Origin: RGIG4140 sp045632845
GTDB lineage: Bacteria > Pseudomonadota > Alphaproteobacteria > CAAHEQ01 > UBA3637
Reading direction: 5' to 3'
NCBI GenBank assembly: GCA_045632845.1
Contig: JAZQXL010000004.1
Location: 1-63,236, forward strand
DNA: 63,236 bases
Shown: one piece after another, positions 51,622 to 59,593 of the stretch
Layout of the letters: the number at the start of each line of letters is the position of its first letter
How positions within the stretch are numbered: position 1 is the stretch's first letter
Translations under genes and position numbers: made by a program
Notes under the pieces: model-generated
What the model was told of the DNA's origin: nothing
Databases searched by the model: none
Seen by the model: the letters and a program-made list of their open reading frames with translations, nothing else

Positions 51622-52044
51622 ATGTTAAGTCCAAAGAAAACAAAATTTCGTAAAGCATTTAAGGGTCGCATTCATGGCGACGCTAAATCAGCTACGACAT
51701 TAGACTTCGGCGCCTTCGGTTTAAAAGCATTAGAACCAGAACGTATTACAGCTCGTCAAATCGAAGCTGCACGTCGTGCTATTTCTCGTGCAATGAAAAG
51801 ACAAGGTCGTCTGTGGATTCGTATTTTCCCAGACGTCCCTGTTTCAAAAAAACCACCTGAAGTTCGTCAAGGTAAAGGTAAGGGTTCTCCAGAATACTGG
51901 GTAGCTCGTGTGAAACCAGGTCGTATTATGTTTGAAGCTGACGGCGTTTCAGAAGAAATCGCACGTGAAGCGTTCAGATTGGCAGCAATGAAACTCCCAA
52001 TCAAAACACGCTTTATTGTCAGAACAGCAGATGAAGAGGTATAA
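51622..52044 (+). CDS. rplP: Ribosomal protein L16
   Basis: The 140-residue L16 helps position tRNA in the A-site of the 50S. KKTKFRKAFKGRIHGDAKSA, RRAISRAMKRQGRLWIRIFPDVPVSKKPPEVRQGKGKG and FVLRAA-like end FRLAAMKLPIKTRF are typical. AAGGAACAAG lies before the ATG. rpmC starts 3 bp after its stop. Confidence 0.98.
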   Translation: MLSPKKTKFRKAFKGRIHGDAKSATTLDFGAFGLKALEPERITARQIEAARRAISRAMKRQGRLWIRIFPDVPVSKKPPEVRQGKGKGSPEYWVARVKPGRIMFEADGVSEEIAREAFRLAAMKLPIKTRFIVRTADEEV

Positions 52045-52047
52045 CTT

Positions 52048-52254
52048 ATGGAAAAATTTGAAGATTTAGTGGCAAAAAGCGAAAGCGAATTAGCTGAATT
52101 AGAAGTTCAGTTGAAAAAAGAAGCCTTAAACTTACGATTCCAGCAAGCGGGCGGTGTTTTAAAGAACACCGCACGCCGTCGCCAGGTACGTCGTGAGATT
52201 GCAAGAATTAAAACAGCAGCTGCTCAAAAAAAGAACAGCAAAGAAAGTGCATAA
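52048..52254 (+). CDS. rpmC: Ribosomal protein L29
   Basis: The 68-residue two-helix protein is at the tunnel exit beside L23. ELAELEVQLKKEALNLRFQQAGG and TARRRQVRREIARIKT carry the family pattern. It is 3 bp after rplP and 12 bp before rpsQ; the purine-rich GATGAAGAGG at the end of rplP is its ribosome site. Confidence 0.96.
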   Translation: MEKFEDLVAKSESELAELEVQLKKEALNLRFQQAGGVLKNTARRRQVRREIARIKTAAAQKKNSKESA

Positions 52255-52266
52255 GGAGAAATAAGA

Positions 52267-52506
52267 ATGCCTAAAAGAATTTTACAAGGTGTTGTTGTCA
52301 GCGATAAGATGGATAAATCCGTCGTAGTTCGTGTAGAACGTCGTGTTATGCACCCTGTTTATAAAAAATACATCAAACGCAGTAAAAAATATACTGCACA
52401 TGATGAAAACAATTTGTGCAAAGTCGGTGACATTGTACAAATTATTGAGAGCCGTCCATTATCCAAAACAAAAACTTGGGTAGTTGTGTCGGAAGAAAGT
52501 AAATAA
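52267..52506 (+). CDS. rpsQ: Ribosomal protein S17
   Basis: The 79-residue OB-fold protein binds the 5' domain of 16S rRNA. GVVVSDKMDKSVVVRVERRVMHPVYKKYIKRSKKYTAHDE is the family core. AAGGAGAAATAAG precedes the ATG. Confidence 0.97.
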   Translation: MPKRILQGVVVSDKMDKSVVVRVERRVMHPVYKKYIKRSKKYTAHDENNLCKVGDIVQIIESRPLSKTKTWVVVSEESK

Positions 52507-52535
52507 TTGGATTCTAACTAAGGAAGGAAATACCA

Positions 52536-52904
52536 ATGATTCAAGTAGAAACAAACCTTGATGTTGCTGATAACTCAGGTGCATTGAAAGTTCAATGTAT
52601 TAAAGTTATTGGTGGCTCAAAACGTAAGGTTGCCTCAGTCGGTGACGTTATTATCGTTTCCGTTAAAAAGGCAAAACCACGTGGGAAAGTCAAGAAAGGT
52701 GATGTTCAACGCGCATTGATCGTTAGAACATCAAAAGAAATTCATAGACAAGATGGTACAGCCATTCGCTTTGATTCAAATGCGGTTGTTTTAGTAAATA
52801 AAGATGGTGAACCAATCGGTACACGTATCTTTGGCCCAGTTACTCGTGAATTGCGTGCTAAAAACTATACCAAAATTATGTCTTTAGCTCCGGAGGTATT
52901 ATAA
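52536..52904 (+). CDS. rplN: Ribosomal protein L14
   Basis: The 122-residue L14 lies at the subunit interface. The start IQVETNLDVADNSGALKVQCIKVIGGS and GTRIFGPVTRELR are diagnostic, and the length is exactly typical. A 29-bp gap with AAGGAAGG precedes it. This is the conventional start of the spc cluster, but no promoter is seen. Confidence 0.98.
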   Translation: MIQVETNLDVADNSGALKVQCIKVIGGSKRKVASVGDVIIVSVKKAKPRGKVKKGDVQRALIVRTSKEIHRQDGTAIRFDSNAVVLVNKDGEPIGTRIFGPVTRELRAKNYTKIMSLAPEVL

Positions 52905-52905
52905 G

Positions 52906-53220
52906 ATGGCTATGAGAATTAAAAAAGGTGATCAAGTGATCGTGATTACTGGCCGTGATAAAGGTAAAACAGGTGAAGTTATCAAGTCAATGCCAAAAGA
53001 AAACAAAGTGATTGTTCAAGGCATCAATCTTGTTAAACGTCACACAAAACCAACTCAAGAATCAGCTGGCGGCATCGTTACAAAAGAAGCCCCAATTCAC
53101 GTTTCAAACGTTGCTTTAATCGATCCAAAATCTGGCAAACCAACACGTGTTGGTTTCAAAATTGAAAACGGTCAAAAAGTCCGCGTTGCAAAACGTTCAG
53201 GCGAAGTAATCAGTAAATAA
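52906..53220 (+). CDS. rplX: Ribosomal protein L24
   Basis: The 104-residue L24 starts 50S assembly on 23S rRNA. The KOW motif (KKGDQVIVITGRDKGKTGEV) and GINLVKRHTKPTQESAGGIVTKEAPIHVSNVAL are clear. It begins 1 bp after the rplN stop, so translation is coupled; CTCCGGAGG at the end of rplN serves as ribosome site. Confidence 0.97.
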   Translation: MAMRIKKGDQVIVITGRDKGKTGEVIKSMPKENKVIVQGINLVKRHTKPTQESAGGIVTKEAPIHVSNVALIDPKSGKPTRVGFKIENGQKVRVAKRSGEVISK

Positions 53221-53231
53221 GGGAATACATC

Positions 53232-53774
53232 ATGACAGCAAGATTAAAAAAGAAATATGATGAAGAAATTGCTCCCGCTTTGTTAGCTAAATTTGGCTAT
53301 AAAAACAAGATGGAACTCCCACGTTTAGATAAAATCGTCTTAAACATGGGCGTTGGTGAAGCAACAGAAGATCGTAAAGCACTCGAAGGTGCTTTAAAAG
53401 ACATGGAAGCCATTGCTGGTCAAAAACCAGTTTTGACTCATTCCAAAAAATCTATTGCCACATTTAAACTTCGTGAAGGCATGCCAATTGGTTGTAAAGT
53501 AACTTTACGCCGTGATAAAATGTACGAATTTTTAGATCGTTTAATCACAATGGCTCTTCCACGCGTTCGTGACTTTAGAGGTGTCCCAAGCAAAAGTTTT
53601 GACGGCCATGGCAACTATGCTTTTGGTTTGAAAGAACAAATCGTCTTCCTTGAAATCAACTACGACGCAGTTGATAAAATTCGTGGTATGGACATCTGCA
53701 TTGCAACAACAGCTAAAACTGATGAAGAAGCTAAAGCTCTCTTAGCAGGTTTTGGTATGCCATTTATGAAATAA
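53232..53774 (+). CDS. rplE: Ribosomal protein L5
   Basis: The 180-residue L5 binds 5S rRNA and the P-site tRNA. KIVLNMGVGEATEDRKAL, SIATFKLREGMPIGCKVTLR and PRVRDFRGVPSKSFDGHGNYAFGLKEQIVFLEI are typical. GGGAATACATC precedes it, a fairly weak ribosome site compared with its neighbours. Confidence 0.98.
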   Translation: MTARLKKKYDEEIAPALLAKFGYKNKMELPRLDKIVLNMGVGEATEDRKALEGALKDMEAIAGQKPVLTHSKKSIATFKLREGMPIGCKVTLRRDKMYEFLDRLITMALPRVRDFRGVPSKSFDGHGNYAFGLKEQIVFLEINYDAVDKIRGMDICIATTAKTDEEAKALLAGFGMPFMK

Positions 53775-53785
53775 GGAATGAGAAC

Positions 53786-54091
53786 ATGTCAAAAAAATGT
53801 TTAATTAACAGAAACTTAAAGCGTGAAAAATTGGTTAAAAAATATGCCAATAAACGCGCTCAATTAAAGGCTATTGTTGCGGATCCTAATTCTACACCAG
53901 AACAACGCTGGGAAGCAGGTATCAAATTAGCCAAGTTGCCAAGAAACTCTTCTCAAACAAGAGTTCACAGACGCTGTAAATTAACAGGTCGTTCACATGG
54001 TAACTATCGTAAATTAGAAATGAGTCGTATCCAGTTAAGAAAATTGGCCAACGAAGGTCAAATCCCTGGTATGACAAAGTCAAGCTGGTAA
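53786..54091 (+). CDS. rpsN: Ribosomal protein S14, zinc-free form
   Basis: The 101-residue S14 is the long form without the CxxC zinc ribbon, as in most alphaproteobacteria. LPRNSSQTRVHRRCKLTGRSHGNYRKLEMSRIQLRKLANEGQIPGMTKSSW is the conserved second half, of which the last 20 or so residues are the most invariant. AAGGAATGAG precedes the ATG. Confidence 0.97.
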   Translation: MSKKCLINRNLKREKLVKKYANKRAQLKAIVADPNSTPEQRWEAGIKLAKLPRNSSQTRVHRRCKLTGRSHGNYRKLEMSRIQLRKLANEGQIPGMTKSSW

Positions 54092-54103
54092 GGAGGACGC
54101 AAC

Positions 54104-54502
54104 ATGTCTATGACAGATCCTTTGGGCGATATGCTCACACGCATTAGAAATGGTGGGCTTGCTCATAAAAGTTTTGTAACTGCTCCTGCTTCAAAATTAC
54201 GCGCTAGCGTTTTAGAAGTTTTGAAAAGAGAAGGTTACATTCGTGATTTTGAACGCATTGAAGTCCGTCCAGGAATCAATGAATTTAAAATTGAATTGAA
54301 ATACTTTGAAGATAAACCGGTTATCAAAGAAATCCAACGTGTTTCTACACCAGGTCGCCGTGTTTATTCAAAAGTTAAAGATTTACCAAGATTCTACAAC
54401 GGTCTCGGTATCTATGTTTTATCAACACCATCAGGCGTTATGTCTGATCACGAAGCTCGCCAAGCTAACTTAGGTGGCGAAGTTTTGTGCAAAGTATTTT
54501 AG
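54104..54502 (+). CDS. rpsH: Ribosomal protein S8
   Basis: The 132-residue S8 binds helix 21 of 16S rRNA. DPLGDMLTRIRNGGLA at the start and RVYSKVKDLPRFYNGLGIYVLSTPSGVMSDHEARQANLGGEVLC at the end fix the family. In E. coli it represses the spc operon by binding the L5 start region; whether this holds here cannot be seen. AAGGAGG precedes the ATG. Confidence 0.98.
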   Translation: MSMTDPLGDMLTRIRNGGLAHKSFVTAPASKLRASVLEVLKREGYIRDFERIEVRPGINEFKIELKYFEDKPVIKEIQRVSTPGRRVYSKVKDLPRFYNGLGIYVLSTPSGVMSDHEARQANLGGEVLCKVF

Positions 54503-54514
54503 GAGGAATAAACA

Positions 54515-55048
54515 ATGTCTCGTATTGGTAAACATCCTGTTAAAATGCCAGCTGGTGTTACAGCTACAATTTCTGCTGATGAAATTGTTATTAAAGGTAA
54601 ATTAGGTGAATTGAAAGCTCATCTGCCACAAGGCGTTACAGTTTCTCAAGAAAACGACGAAATCGTTGTTCGTCCAAATTCTGATTCAAAAGAACACCGT
54701 ATGCTTTGGGGAACAATGCGTGCTAACATTCAAAACATGGTGGTAGGCGTTTCAGAAGGCTTTAAACGCAAATTGGAATTAATCGGTGTTGGTTACAAAG
54801 CTCAAGCACAAGGTAACAAAGTTAAATTGTCATTGGGTTACAGCCACGATATCGATTATGAATTACCAAAAGGCGTTCAATGCGCTACTCCACAACCAAC
54901 AGTTATCGAATTAACAAGTGCTGATAAACAATTGGTTGGACAAGTTGCATCTGAAATCCGTTCCTATCGTTCACCAGAACCATACAAAGGCAAAGGGGTT
55001 AAATATGAAGAAGAAACCATTTTGCGCAAAGTTGGTAAGAAGAAATAA
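54515..55048 (+). CDS. rplF: Ribosomal protein L6
   Basis: The 177-residue L6 lies near the factor-binding site. MSRIGKHPVKMPAGV, GVSEGFKRKLELIGVGYKAQ and the C-terminal YKGKGVKYEEETILRKVGKKK are diagnostic. Normal length; AGGAGGAATAAAC precedes the ATG. Confidence 0.98.
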   Translation: MSRIGKHPVKMPAGVTATISADEIVIKGKLGELKAHLPQGVTVSQENDEIVVRPNSDSKEHRMLWGTMRANIQNMVVGVSEGFKRKLELIGVGYKAQAQGNKVKLSLGYSHDIDYELPKGVQCATPQPTVIELTSADKQLVGQVASEIRSYRSPEPYKGKGVKYEEETILRKVGKKK

Positions 55049-55059
55049 GGAATAGAAAA

Positions 55060-55410
55060 ATGAAACAAATTACTAAACATGACCGTCGTAAAGCACGTAT
55101 TCGTTGGGGTTTGAAACAAAATGCTGGTGATCGTTTGAGATTGTCAGTTTACCGTTCTGAAAAGAACATTTATGCTCAAATCATCGACGACAAAAAAGGT
55201 ATCACATTGGTTTCAGCATCTTCAAAAGATAAAGAAATCACAGCAAAAGGTTCAACTGTTGCAGGTGCTGCTGCTGTTGGTAAACTTGTTGCTGAAAGAG
55301 CTATTCAAGCAGGCCTCAAAGAAGTTGTTTTTGATCGTAGCGGTTACTTATATCATGGCCGAGTTAAAGCGGTTGCAGAAGCAGCTCGTGAAGCTGGATT
55401 ATCTTTTTAG
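55060..55410 (+). CDS. rplR: Ribosomal protein L18
   Basis: The 116-residue L18 binds 5S rRNA together with L5. RLRLSVYRSEKNIYAQIIDDKKGITLVSASS and FDRSGYLYHGRVKAVAEAAREAGLSF are the family core. AAGGAATAG lies upstream; rpsE follows after 9 bp. Confidence 0.97.
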   Translation: MKQITKHDRRKARIRWGLKQNAGDRLRLSVYRSEKNIYAQIIDDKKGITLVSASSKDKEITAKGSTVAGAAAVGKLVAERAIQAGLKEVVFDRSGYLYHGRVKAVAEAAREAGLSF

Positions 55411-55419
55411 GAGAAAACA

Positions 55420-56013
55420 ATGGCAGAAAATGAAATTCAAGAAAAAAAACGTCGCCCACGTAAAGATCGTGAAGCTGATGTTAAAGTGGAAAGAGCCGCT
55501 GATGAATTCACAGATCGTGTGATTCACGTTAACCGTGTTTCTAAAACAGTTAAAGGTGGTAAAAGATTTGCTTTTGCAGCTTTAGTTGTTGTTGGGGACC
55601 AAAAAGGACGTTTAGGTTTTGCTCACGCAAAAGCTAAAGAAGTTCCAGATGCTATTAAAAAAGCAACTGAACGTGCTCGCCGCAATTTAATTCGTGTTCC
55701 TTTAAGAGAAGGTCGCACATTACACCATGACGTATTAGGCACATTTGGTGCTGGCCACGTGACACTCAGAACAGCTCCTGCTGGTACTGGTATCATTGCT
55801 GGTGGTCCTATGCGTGCTATTTTCGAAGTAATGGGTATTCAAGACGTTGTTGCAAAATGCACAGGTTCTTCAAACCCACACAACATGGTTCGTGCAACAT
55901 TTAATGCTTTAACATCTTTATATTCTCCAAGAACAGTTGCTGCAAAACGCGGTAAAAAAGTTGGAGATATTGTCAGCCGTCGTGATGGCGCTGTCGCTAA
56001 AGATGCAGAATAA
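55420..56013 (+). CDS. rpsE: Ribosomal protein S5
   Basis: The 197-residue S5 contributes to decoding fidelity and mRNA unwinding. The dsRNA-binding part (FTDRVIHVNRVSKTVKGGKRFAFAALVVVGD) and the C-terminal HNMVRATFNALTSL are clear; a charged N-terminal extension of about 25 residues precedes it. AGGAGA lies upstream. Only 11 bp separate it from rplO: rpmD (L30), which usually lies here, is absent. Confidence 0.98.
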   Translation: MAENEIQEKKRRPRKDREADVKVERAADEFTDRVIHVNRVSKTVKGGKRFAFAALVVVGDQKGRLGFAHAKAKEVPDAIKKATERARRNLIRVPLREGRTLHHDVLGTFGAGHVTLRTAPAGTGIIAGGPMRAIFEVMGIQDVVAKCTGSSNPHNMVRATFNALTSLYSPRTVAAKRGKKVGDIVSRRDGAVAKDAE

Positions 56014-56024
56014 GGAAGAATGCT

Positions 56025-56564
56025 ATGAAATTAAATCAAATTCGTGATAACAAAGGGGCTCGTAAAGAGTCAATGCGTGTTTCACGTGGTGTCGGCTCTG
56101 GAAAGGGCCGCACCGGTGGACGCGGGTTCAAAGGTCAAAAATCTAGAACTGGTGTTTCTATTAAAGGATTTGAAGGTGGTCAAATGCCAATCTTCCGTCG
56201 CTTACCACGTCGTGGATTTAACAACCCACTTCGCTTAAGCTACGCAGAAATCAATTTGGGAACAATCCAAAAAGCAATCGACGCATCTATCTTATCAGCA
56301 GATCAAGAAATCAATGGCGTTTCATTAATGGAAGCTGGCTTGATCAAACGTATGAAAGATGGTATCCGTTTGTTAGCTACAGGTGAATTGACAAGCAAAG
56401 TAACTATTCGTGTTGCTGGCGCTTCTAAAGCAGCTCAAGCAGCTATCGAAAAAGTTGGTGGTCAATTAATCTTGGAACCAAAAAAAGAAACAGTTCTTGT
56501 TAAAGGTCAAAAGACTTCTAAAAAAGAACCAAAAGCTGCACCAAAGAAAACAAAAAAAGCATAA
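56025..56564 (+). CDS. rplO: Ribosomal protein L15
   Basis: The 179-residue L15 is a late-assembly protein of the 50S. MKLNQIRDNKGARKESMRVSRGVGSGKGRTGGRGFKGQKSRTG at the front and the globular C-terminal part (GQLILEP) identify it. A lysine/alanine-rich tail of about 25 residues is extra. AAGGAAGAATGCT precedes the ATG. Confidence 0.97.
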   Translation: MKLNQIRDNKGARKESMRVSRGVGSGKGRTGGRGFKGQKSRTGVSIKGFEGGQMPIFRRLPRRGFNNPLRLSYAEINLGTIQKAIDASILSADQEINGVSLMEAGLIKRMKDGIRLLATGELTSKVTIRVAGASKAAQAAIEKVGGQLILEPKKETVLVKGQKTSKKEPKAAPKKTKKA

Positions 56565-56590
56565 TTTAAAAAAATAAGGAGAGAACAACA

Positions 56591-57922
56591 ATGGCGTCAA
56601 TGTCTGATAAATTAGCATCAAATATGGATTTTTCTGCTTTTTCGAAAGCAAAAGATCTTCAGAAGCGATTGTTGTTCACCTTATTTGCTTTGATTGTGTT
56701 TCGTTTGGGCACATATATTCCATTTCCAGGAATTAACCCTACTGTTTTAACAGAGTTCTTCTCTGAAAACAGTGGGGGTCTTCTGGGAATGTTTAACGCC
56801 TTCACTGGGGGCGCTTTGTCTCGTATGTCAATTTTAGCATTGAACATTATGCCATATATTTCTGCTTCTATTATTGTTCAATTAGCAGCCAGTGTTATTC
56901 CTTCTTTGATGGCGCTTAAAAAAGAAGGTGAATCAGGATTTAGAAAAATTAATCAATATACGCGCTATTTAACAGTTTTAATTACAGTTGTTCAAGCATT
57001 CTTTATGGCACGTGCGCTTGAGAATGCAAATGCGGTTATTATGCCGTCACATTTCATGTTTGAATTGTCCACCGTTGTTTCATTGCTTGGTGGTACAATG
57101 TTTGTTGTTTGGCTTGGAGAGCAAATCACTGCTCGGGGTGTAGGAAATGGCGCCTCTTTAATCATTATGACCGGTATCGTTGCTGGTATTCCTGAAGCCT
57201 TAGTTCGTGTTTTTGAAGAAAACAGAGTTGGTGCTTTATCAACGCCACTTTTGCTCTTCTTGATGTTGATGACATTTGCAATCATCTATATCGTTGTCTT
57301 TATTGAACGTGCACAACGCAGAATTCCTATTCAATATCCAAAACGTCAAATGGGTAATCGTATGATGCAAGGTGCAAATTCACACTTACCTCTTAAGATT
57401 AATCCAACAGGCGTGATGCCTCCGATCTTTGCAAGTGCTATTTTGGCAATTCCAGTTGCTATTGTTCAATTTTCATCAAAAGAATCTACAAGTGATTTTG
57501 TAAATGGTTTGGCTGTTGCTTTAAATCATGGAAATTGGTTGTATCTTATTACATTTGCTGTGTTGGTATTCTTCTTTACATTCTTCTACACAGGGATTCA
57601 ATCAAACCCAACAGAAACAGCTGAAAATTTGAAAAAACAAGGTGGGTTTGTTGCAGGGATTCGTCCAGGTAAAAACACTGCTGAATATTTAGATTATGTT
57701 ATCACAAGATTAACATTATTGGGTGCTGTTTATTTGACAATTTTGTGTGTATTGCCAGAATTTTTAATTTCACAAGTTGGTATTCCATTTGTGCTTGGTG
57801 GTACAACTCTTTTAATCGTTGTTTCTGTGATTATGGAAACTTTCTCACAAATTCAATCTCATCTCATTGCACACCGCTATGAAGGGTTGATTAAAAAAGC
57901 AAAATTAAAAGGTCGTTTATAA
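56591..57922 (+). CDS. secY: Protein translocase subunit SecY
   Basis: The 443-residue channel protein has ten membrane helices and forms SecYEG with SecE and SecG. FRLGTYIPFPGIN, GGALSRMSILALNIMPYISASIIVQL and the cytoplasmic loop RRIPIQYPKRQMG are family marks, and the C-terminal SHLIAHRYEGLIKKAKLKGRL is typical. AAGGAGAG precedes it. It is placed between rplO and adk as in most alphaproteobacteria. Confidence 0.98.
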   Translation: MASMSDKLASNMDFSAFSKAKDLQKRLLFTLFALIVFRLGTYIPFPGINPTVLTEFFSENSGGLLGMFNAFTGGALSRMSILALNIMPYISASIIVQLAASVIPSLMALKKEGESGFRKINQYTRYLTVLITVVQAFFMARALENANAVIMPSHFMFELSTVVSLLGGTMFVVWLGEQITARGVGNGASLIIMTGIVAGIPEALVRVFEENRVGALSTPLLLFLMLMTFAIIYIVVFIERAQRRIPIQYPKRQMGNRMMQGANSHLPLKINPTGVMPPIFASAILAIPVAIVQFSSKESTSDFVNGLAVALNHGNWLYLITFAVLVFFFTFFYTGIQSNPTETAENLKKQGGFVAGIRPGKNTAEYLDYVITRLTLLGAVYLTILCVLPEFLISQVGIPFVLGGTTLLIVVSVIMETFSQIQSHLIAHRYEGLIKKAKLKGRL

Positions 57923-57940
57923 TTATTTAGGGGGACAAAA

Positions 57941-58621
57941 ATGCAAACACCATTAAAAAGACATATCGTGATGATGGGCGCTCCAGGGAGCGGGAAAGGA
58001 ACTCAAAGTGCTATTTTGGCTGAAAAATTGGGTATCAATGCCTTTTCAATGGGTGATATTTTAAGAGGTGTTGCAAAAGGGACTTCTAAAGAAGCACAAG
58101 AAGTTAAAAAGTTAATTGATAAAGGGAACATGGTCCCTAATAAATTGGCTGTTCGTTTGATGGAAAGTGAGTTGTTGAAACCTGAAAACGCAGCTGGCTA
58201 TATTTTGGATGGTTTCCCAAGAGAATTGCCTCAAGCAAAAGTTTTGGATAAAGATTTGGCTTCCAGAAAATATAGAGATTACAATATGGGTGTTGATTTG
58301 GTATTTCTTTTGCAAGTACCAGATGATTATGTTATTGATCGTATTATTGGACGTTTCCAATGTGCGCATTGTGGCACACTCTATCATGAAAAGTTTAAAC
58401 AAACTGCATCTTTTGGCATTTGCGATGAATGCGGTTGTAAAGAATTTACAAGGCGGGCTGACGATACCTATGAAACGGTTGTATCTAGACTCCGGACGTT
58501 CCGCTCTGTAACGGCTCCAGTTATACCTTACTACGAACAAAAGGGGCTCTTAGTGTGCGTTGATGGGACGGGACCTATCGACGTTGTTAGTGAAAAAATA
58601 AGAAAAATAGTAGGCTATTGA
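57941..58621 (+). CDS. adk: Adenylate kinase with zinc-type lid
   Basis: The 226-residue kinase interconverts ATP + AMP and 2 ADP. The P-loop GAPGSGKGTQS, DGFPRELPQAK and the lid region (RFQCAHCGTLYH then GICDECGCKEFTRRADD) are visible. The four lid cysteines in two CxxC pairs form the zinc site found in alphaproteobacteria and Gram-positives, and lacking in E. coli. GGGGGACAAAA precedes the start. It ends the spc part; a promoter follows. Confidence 0.97.
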   Translation: MQTPLKRHIVMMGAPGSGKGTQSAILAEKLGINAFSMGDILRGVAKGTSKEAQEVKKLIDKGNMVPNKLAVRLMESELLKPENAAGYILDGFPRELPQAKVLDKDLASRKYRDYNMGVDLVFLLQVPDDYVIDRIIGRFQCAHCGTLYHEKFKQTASFGICDECGCKEFTRRADDTYETVVSRLRTFRSVTAPVIPYYEQKGLLVCVDGTGPIDVVSEKIRKIVGY

Positions 58622-58629
58622 TTTAAGAC

Positions 58630-58658
58630 TTGACATTGAATGAGAAATACTGTATAAT
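58630..58658 (+). promoter_or_regulatory. rpsM (alpha operon) promoter
   Basis: TTGACA (58630-58635), a 17-bp spacer and TATAAT (58653-58658): perfect consensus. It gives a leader of about 73 nt with a small hairpin (CTAGTCA with TGATTAG, 58677-58693) before rpsM. Confidence 0.88.
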
Positions 58659-58737
58659 TCCCACTCGTTTAAGTGTCTAGTCATAGTGATTAGATGAAAT
58701 AGTTATTATTTTTTATTAGGTTAATGGAGAAAGTACC

Positions 58738-59115
58738 TTGGCACGTATTGCTGGTGTAAATATACCGACCTCTAAAATTGTTGTTATTGGTTTAACATAT
58801 ATTTATGGTATCGGTCGGAAAAAAGCTGAAGAAATTTGCAGCACACTTAATATTGATTCACATAAACGTGTGAATGAATTGACAGACGAAGAAACATTAA
58901 AAATTCGCGAATTAATTGACAACAATTATCGCGTAGAAGGTGACTTGCGTCGTGAAGTATCCTTAAACATCAAACGTTTGATGGATTTAGGTTGTTATCG
59001 TGGTTTGCGTCATCGTAAAGGGTTGCCTGTTCGTGGACAACGCACTCATACGAACGCTCGTACCCGCAAAGGTAAAGCTGTTGCCATTGCAGGTAAGAAG
59101 AAAGTAACAAAATAG
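58738..59115 (+). CDS. rpsM: Ribosomal protein S13
   Basis: The 125-residue S13 bridges the 30S head and the 50S. MARIAGVNIPTSKIVVIGLTYIYGIG and RGLRHRKGLPVRGQRTHTNARTRKGK are diagnostic. The start is TTG at 58738, set by GGAG 10 nt upstream and by the invariant second residue Ala; there is no in-frame ATG near. The rare start may limit its translation. It opens the alpha cluster under its own promoter. Confidence 0.97.
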   Translation: MARIAGVNIPTSKIVVIGLTYIYGIGRKKAEEICSTLNIDSHKRVNELTDEETLKIRELIDNNYRVEGDLRREVSLNIKRLMDLGCYRGLRHRKGLPVRGQRTHTNARTRKGKAVAIAGKKKVTK

Positions 59116-59132
59116 TATAGAAAGGATATTTA

Positions 59133-59528
59133 ATGGCTGAAAAGAAAGTCGCAACGCGAACAAAAAATCGCGATAGAAAGAATATCTCTGTGGGCGTTGC
59201 TCATGTGAATTCTACGTTTAATAATACAATGGTAACCATTACAGATACACAAGGAAACACAATTTCTTGGTCATCTGCAGGTTTAAAAGGATTTAAGGGT
59301 TCAAGAAAATCAACACCTTATGCTGCTCAAATGGCTGCTGACGATGCAGCTCGTAAAGCAGTTGAACATGGTTTGAAAACAATTGACGTTTTGGTTACAG
59401 GTCCAGGTTCTGGTCGTGAATCAGCTCTTCGTGCTTTTCAAGCTGTTGGTTTGGTCATTACATCTATTAAGGATATTACCTCAATCCCACATAACGGCTG
59501 CCGCGCACGTAAACGTCGCAGAGTTTAA
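59133..59528 (+). CDS. rpsK: Ribosomal protein S11
   Basis: The 131-residue S11 lies on the platform near the Shine-Dalgarno helix. GVAHVNSTFNNTMVTITDTQGN, SSAGLKGFKGSRKSTPYAAQMAA and the end HNGCRARKRRRV are typical. AAAGGATATTTA precedes the ATG. A hairpin lies between it and rpoA. Confidence 0.98.
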   Translation: MAEKKVATRTKNRDRKNISVGVAHVNSTFNNTMVTITDTQGNTISWSSAGLKGFKGSRKSTPYAAQMAADDAARKAVEHGLKTIDVLVTGPGSGRESALRAFQAVGLVITSIKDITSIPHNGCRARKRRRV

Positions 59529-59540
59529 TTTGTTTTAATA

Positions 59541-59566
59541 AAAAGAGCAAAGAACTTGCTCTTTTA
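59541..59566 (+). promoter_or_regulatory. Hairpin between rpsK and rpoA
   Basis: AAAAGAGCAA (59541-59550) and TTGCTCTTTT (59556-59565) form a perfect 10-bp stem with a 5-nt loop. The T-run is inside the stem, so it would be a leaky terminator or a processing site that lowers rpoA output relative to ribosomal proteins. Confidence 0.5.
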
Positions 59567-59593
59567 AACACTTTTTGTAAAGGGAACCTTATT

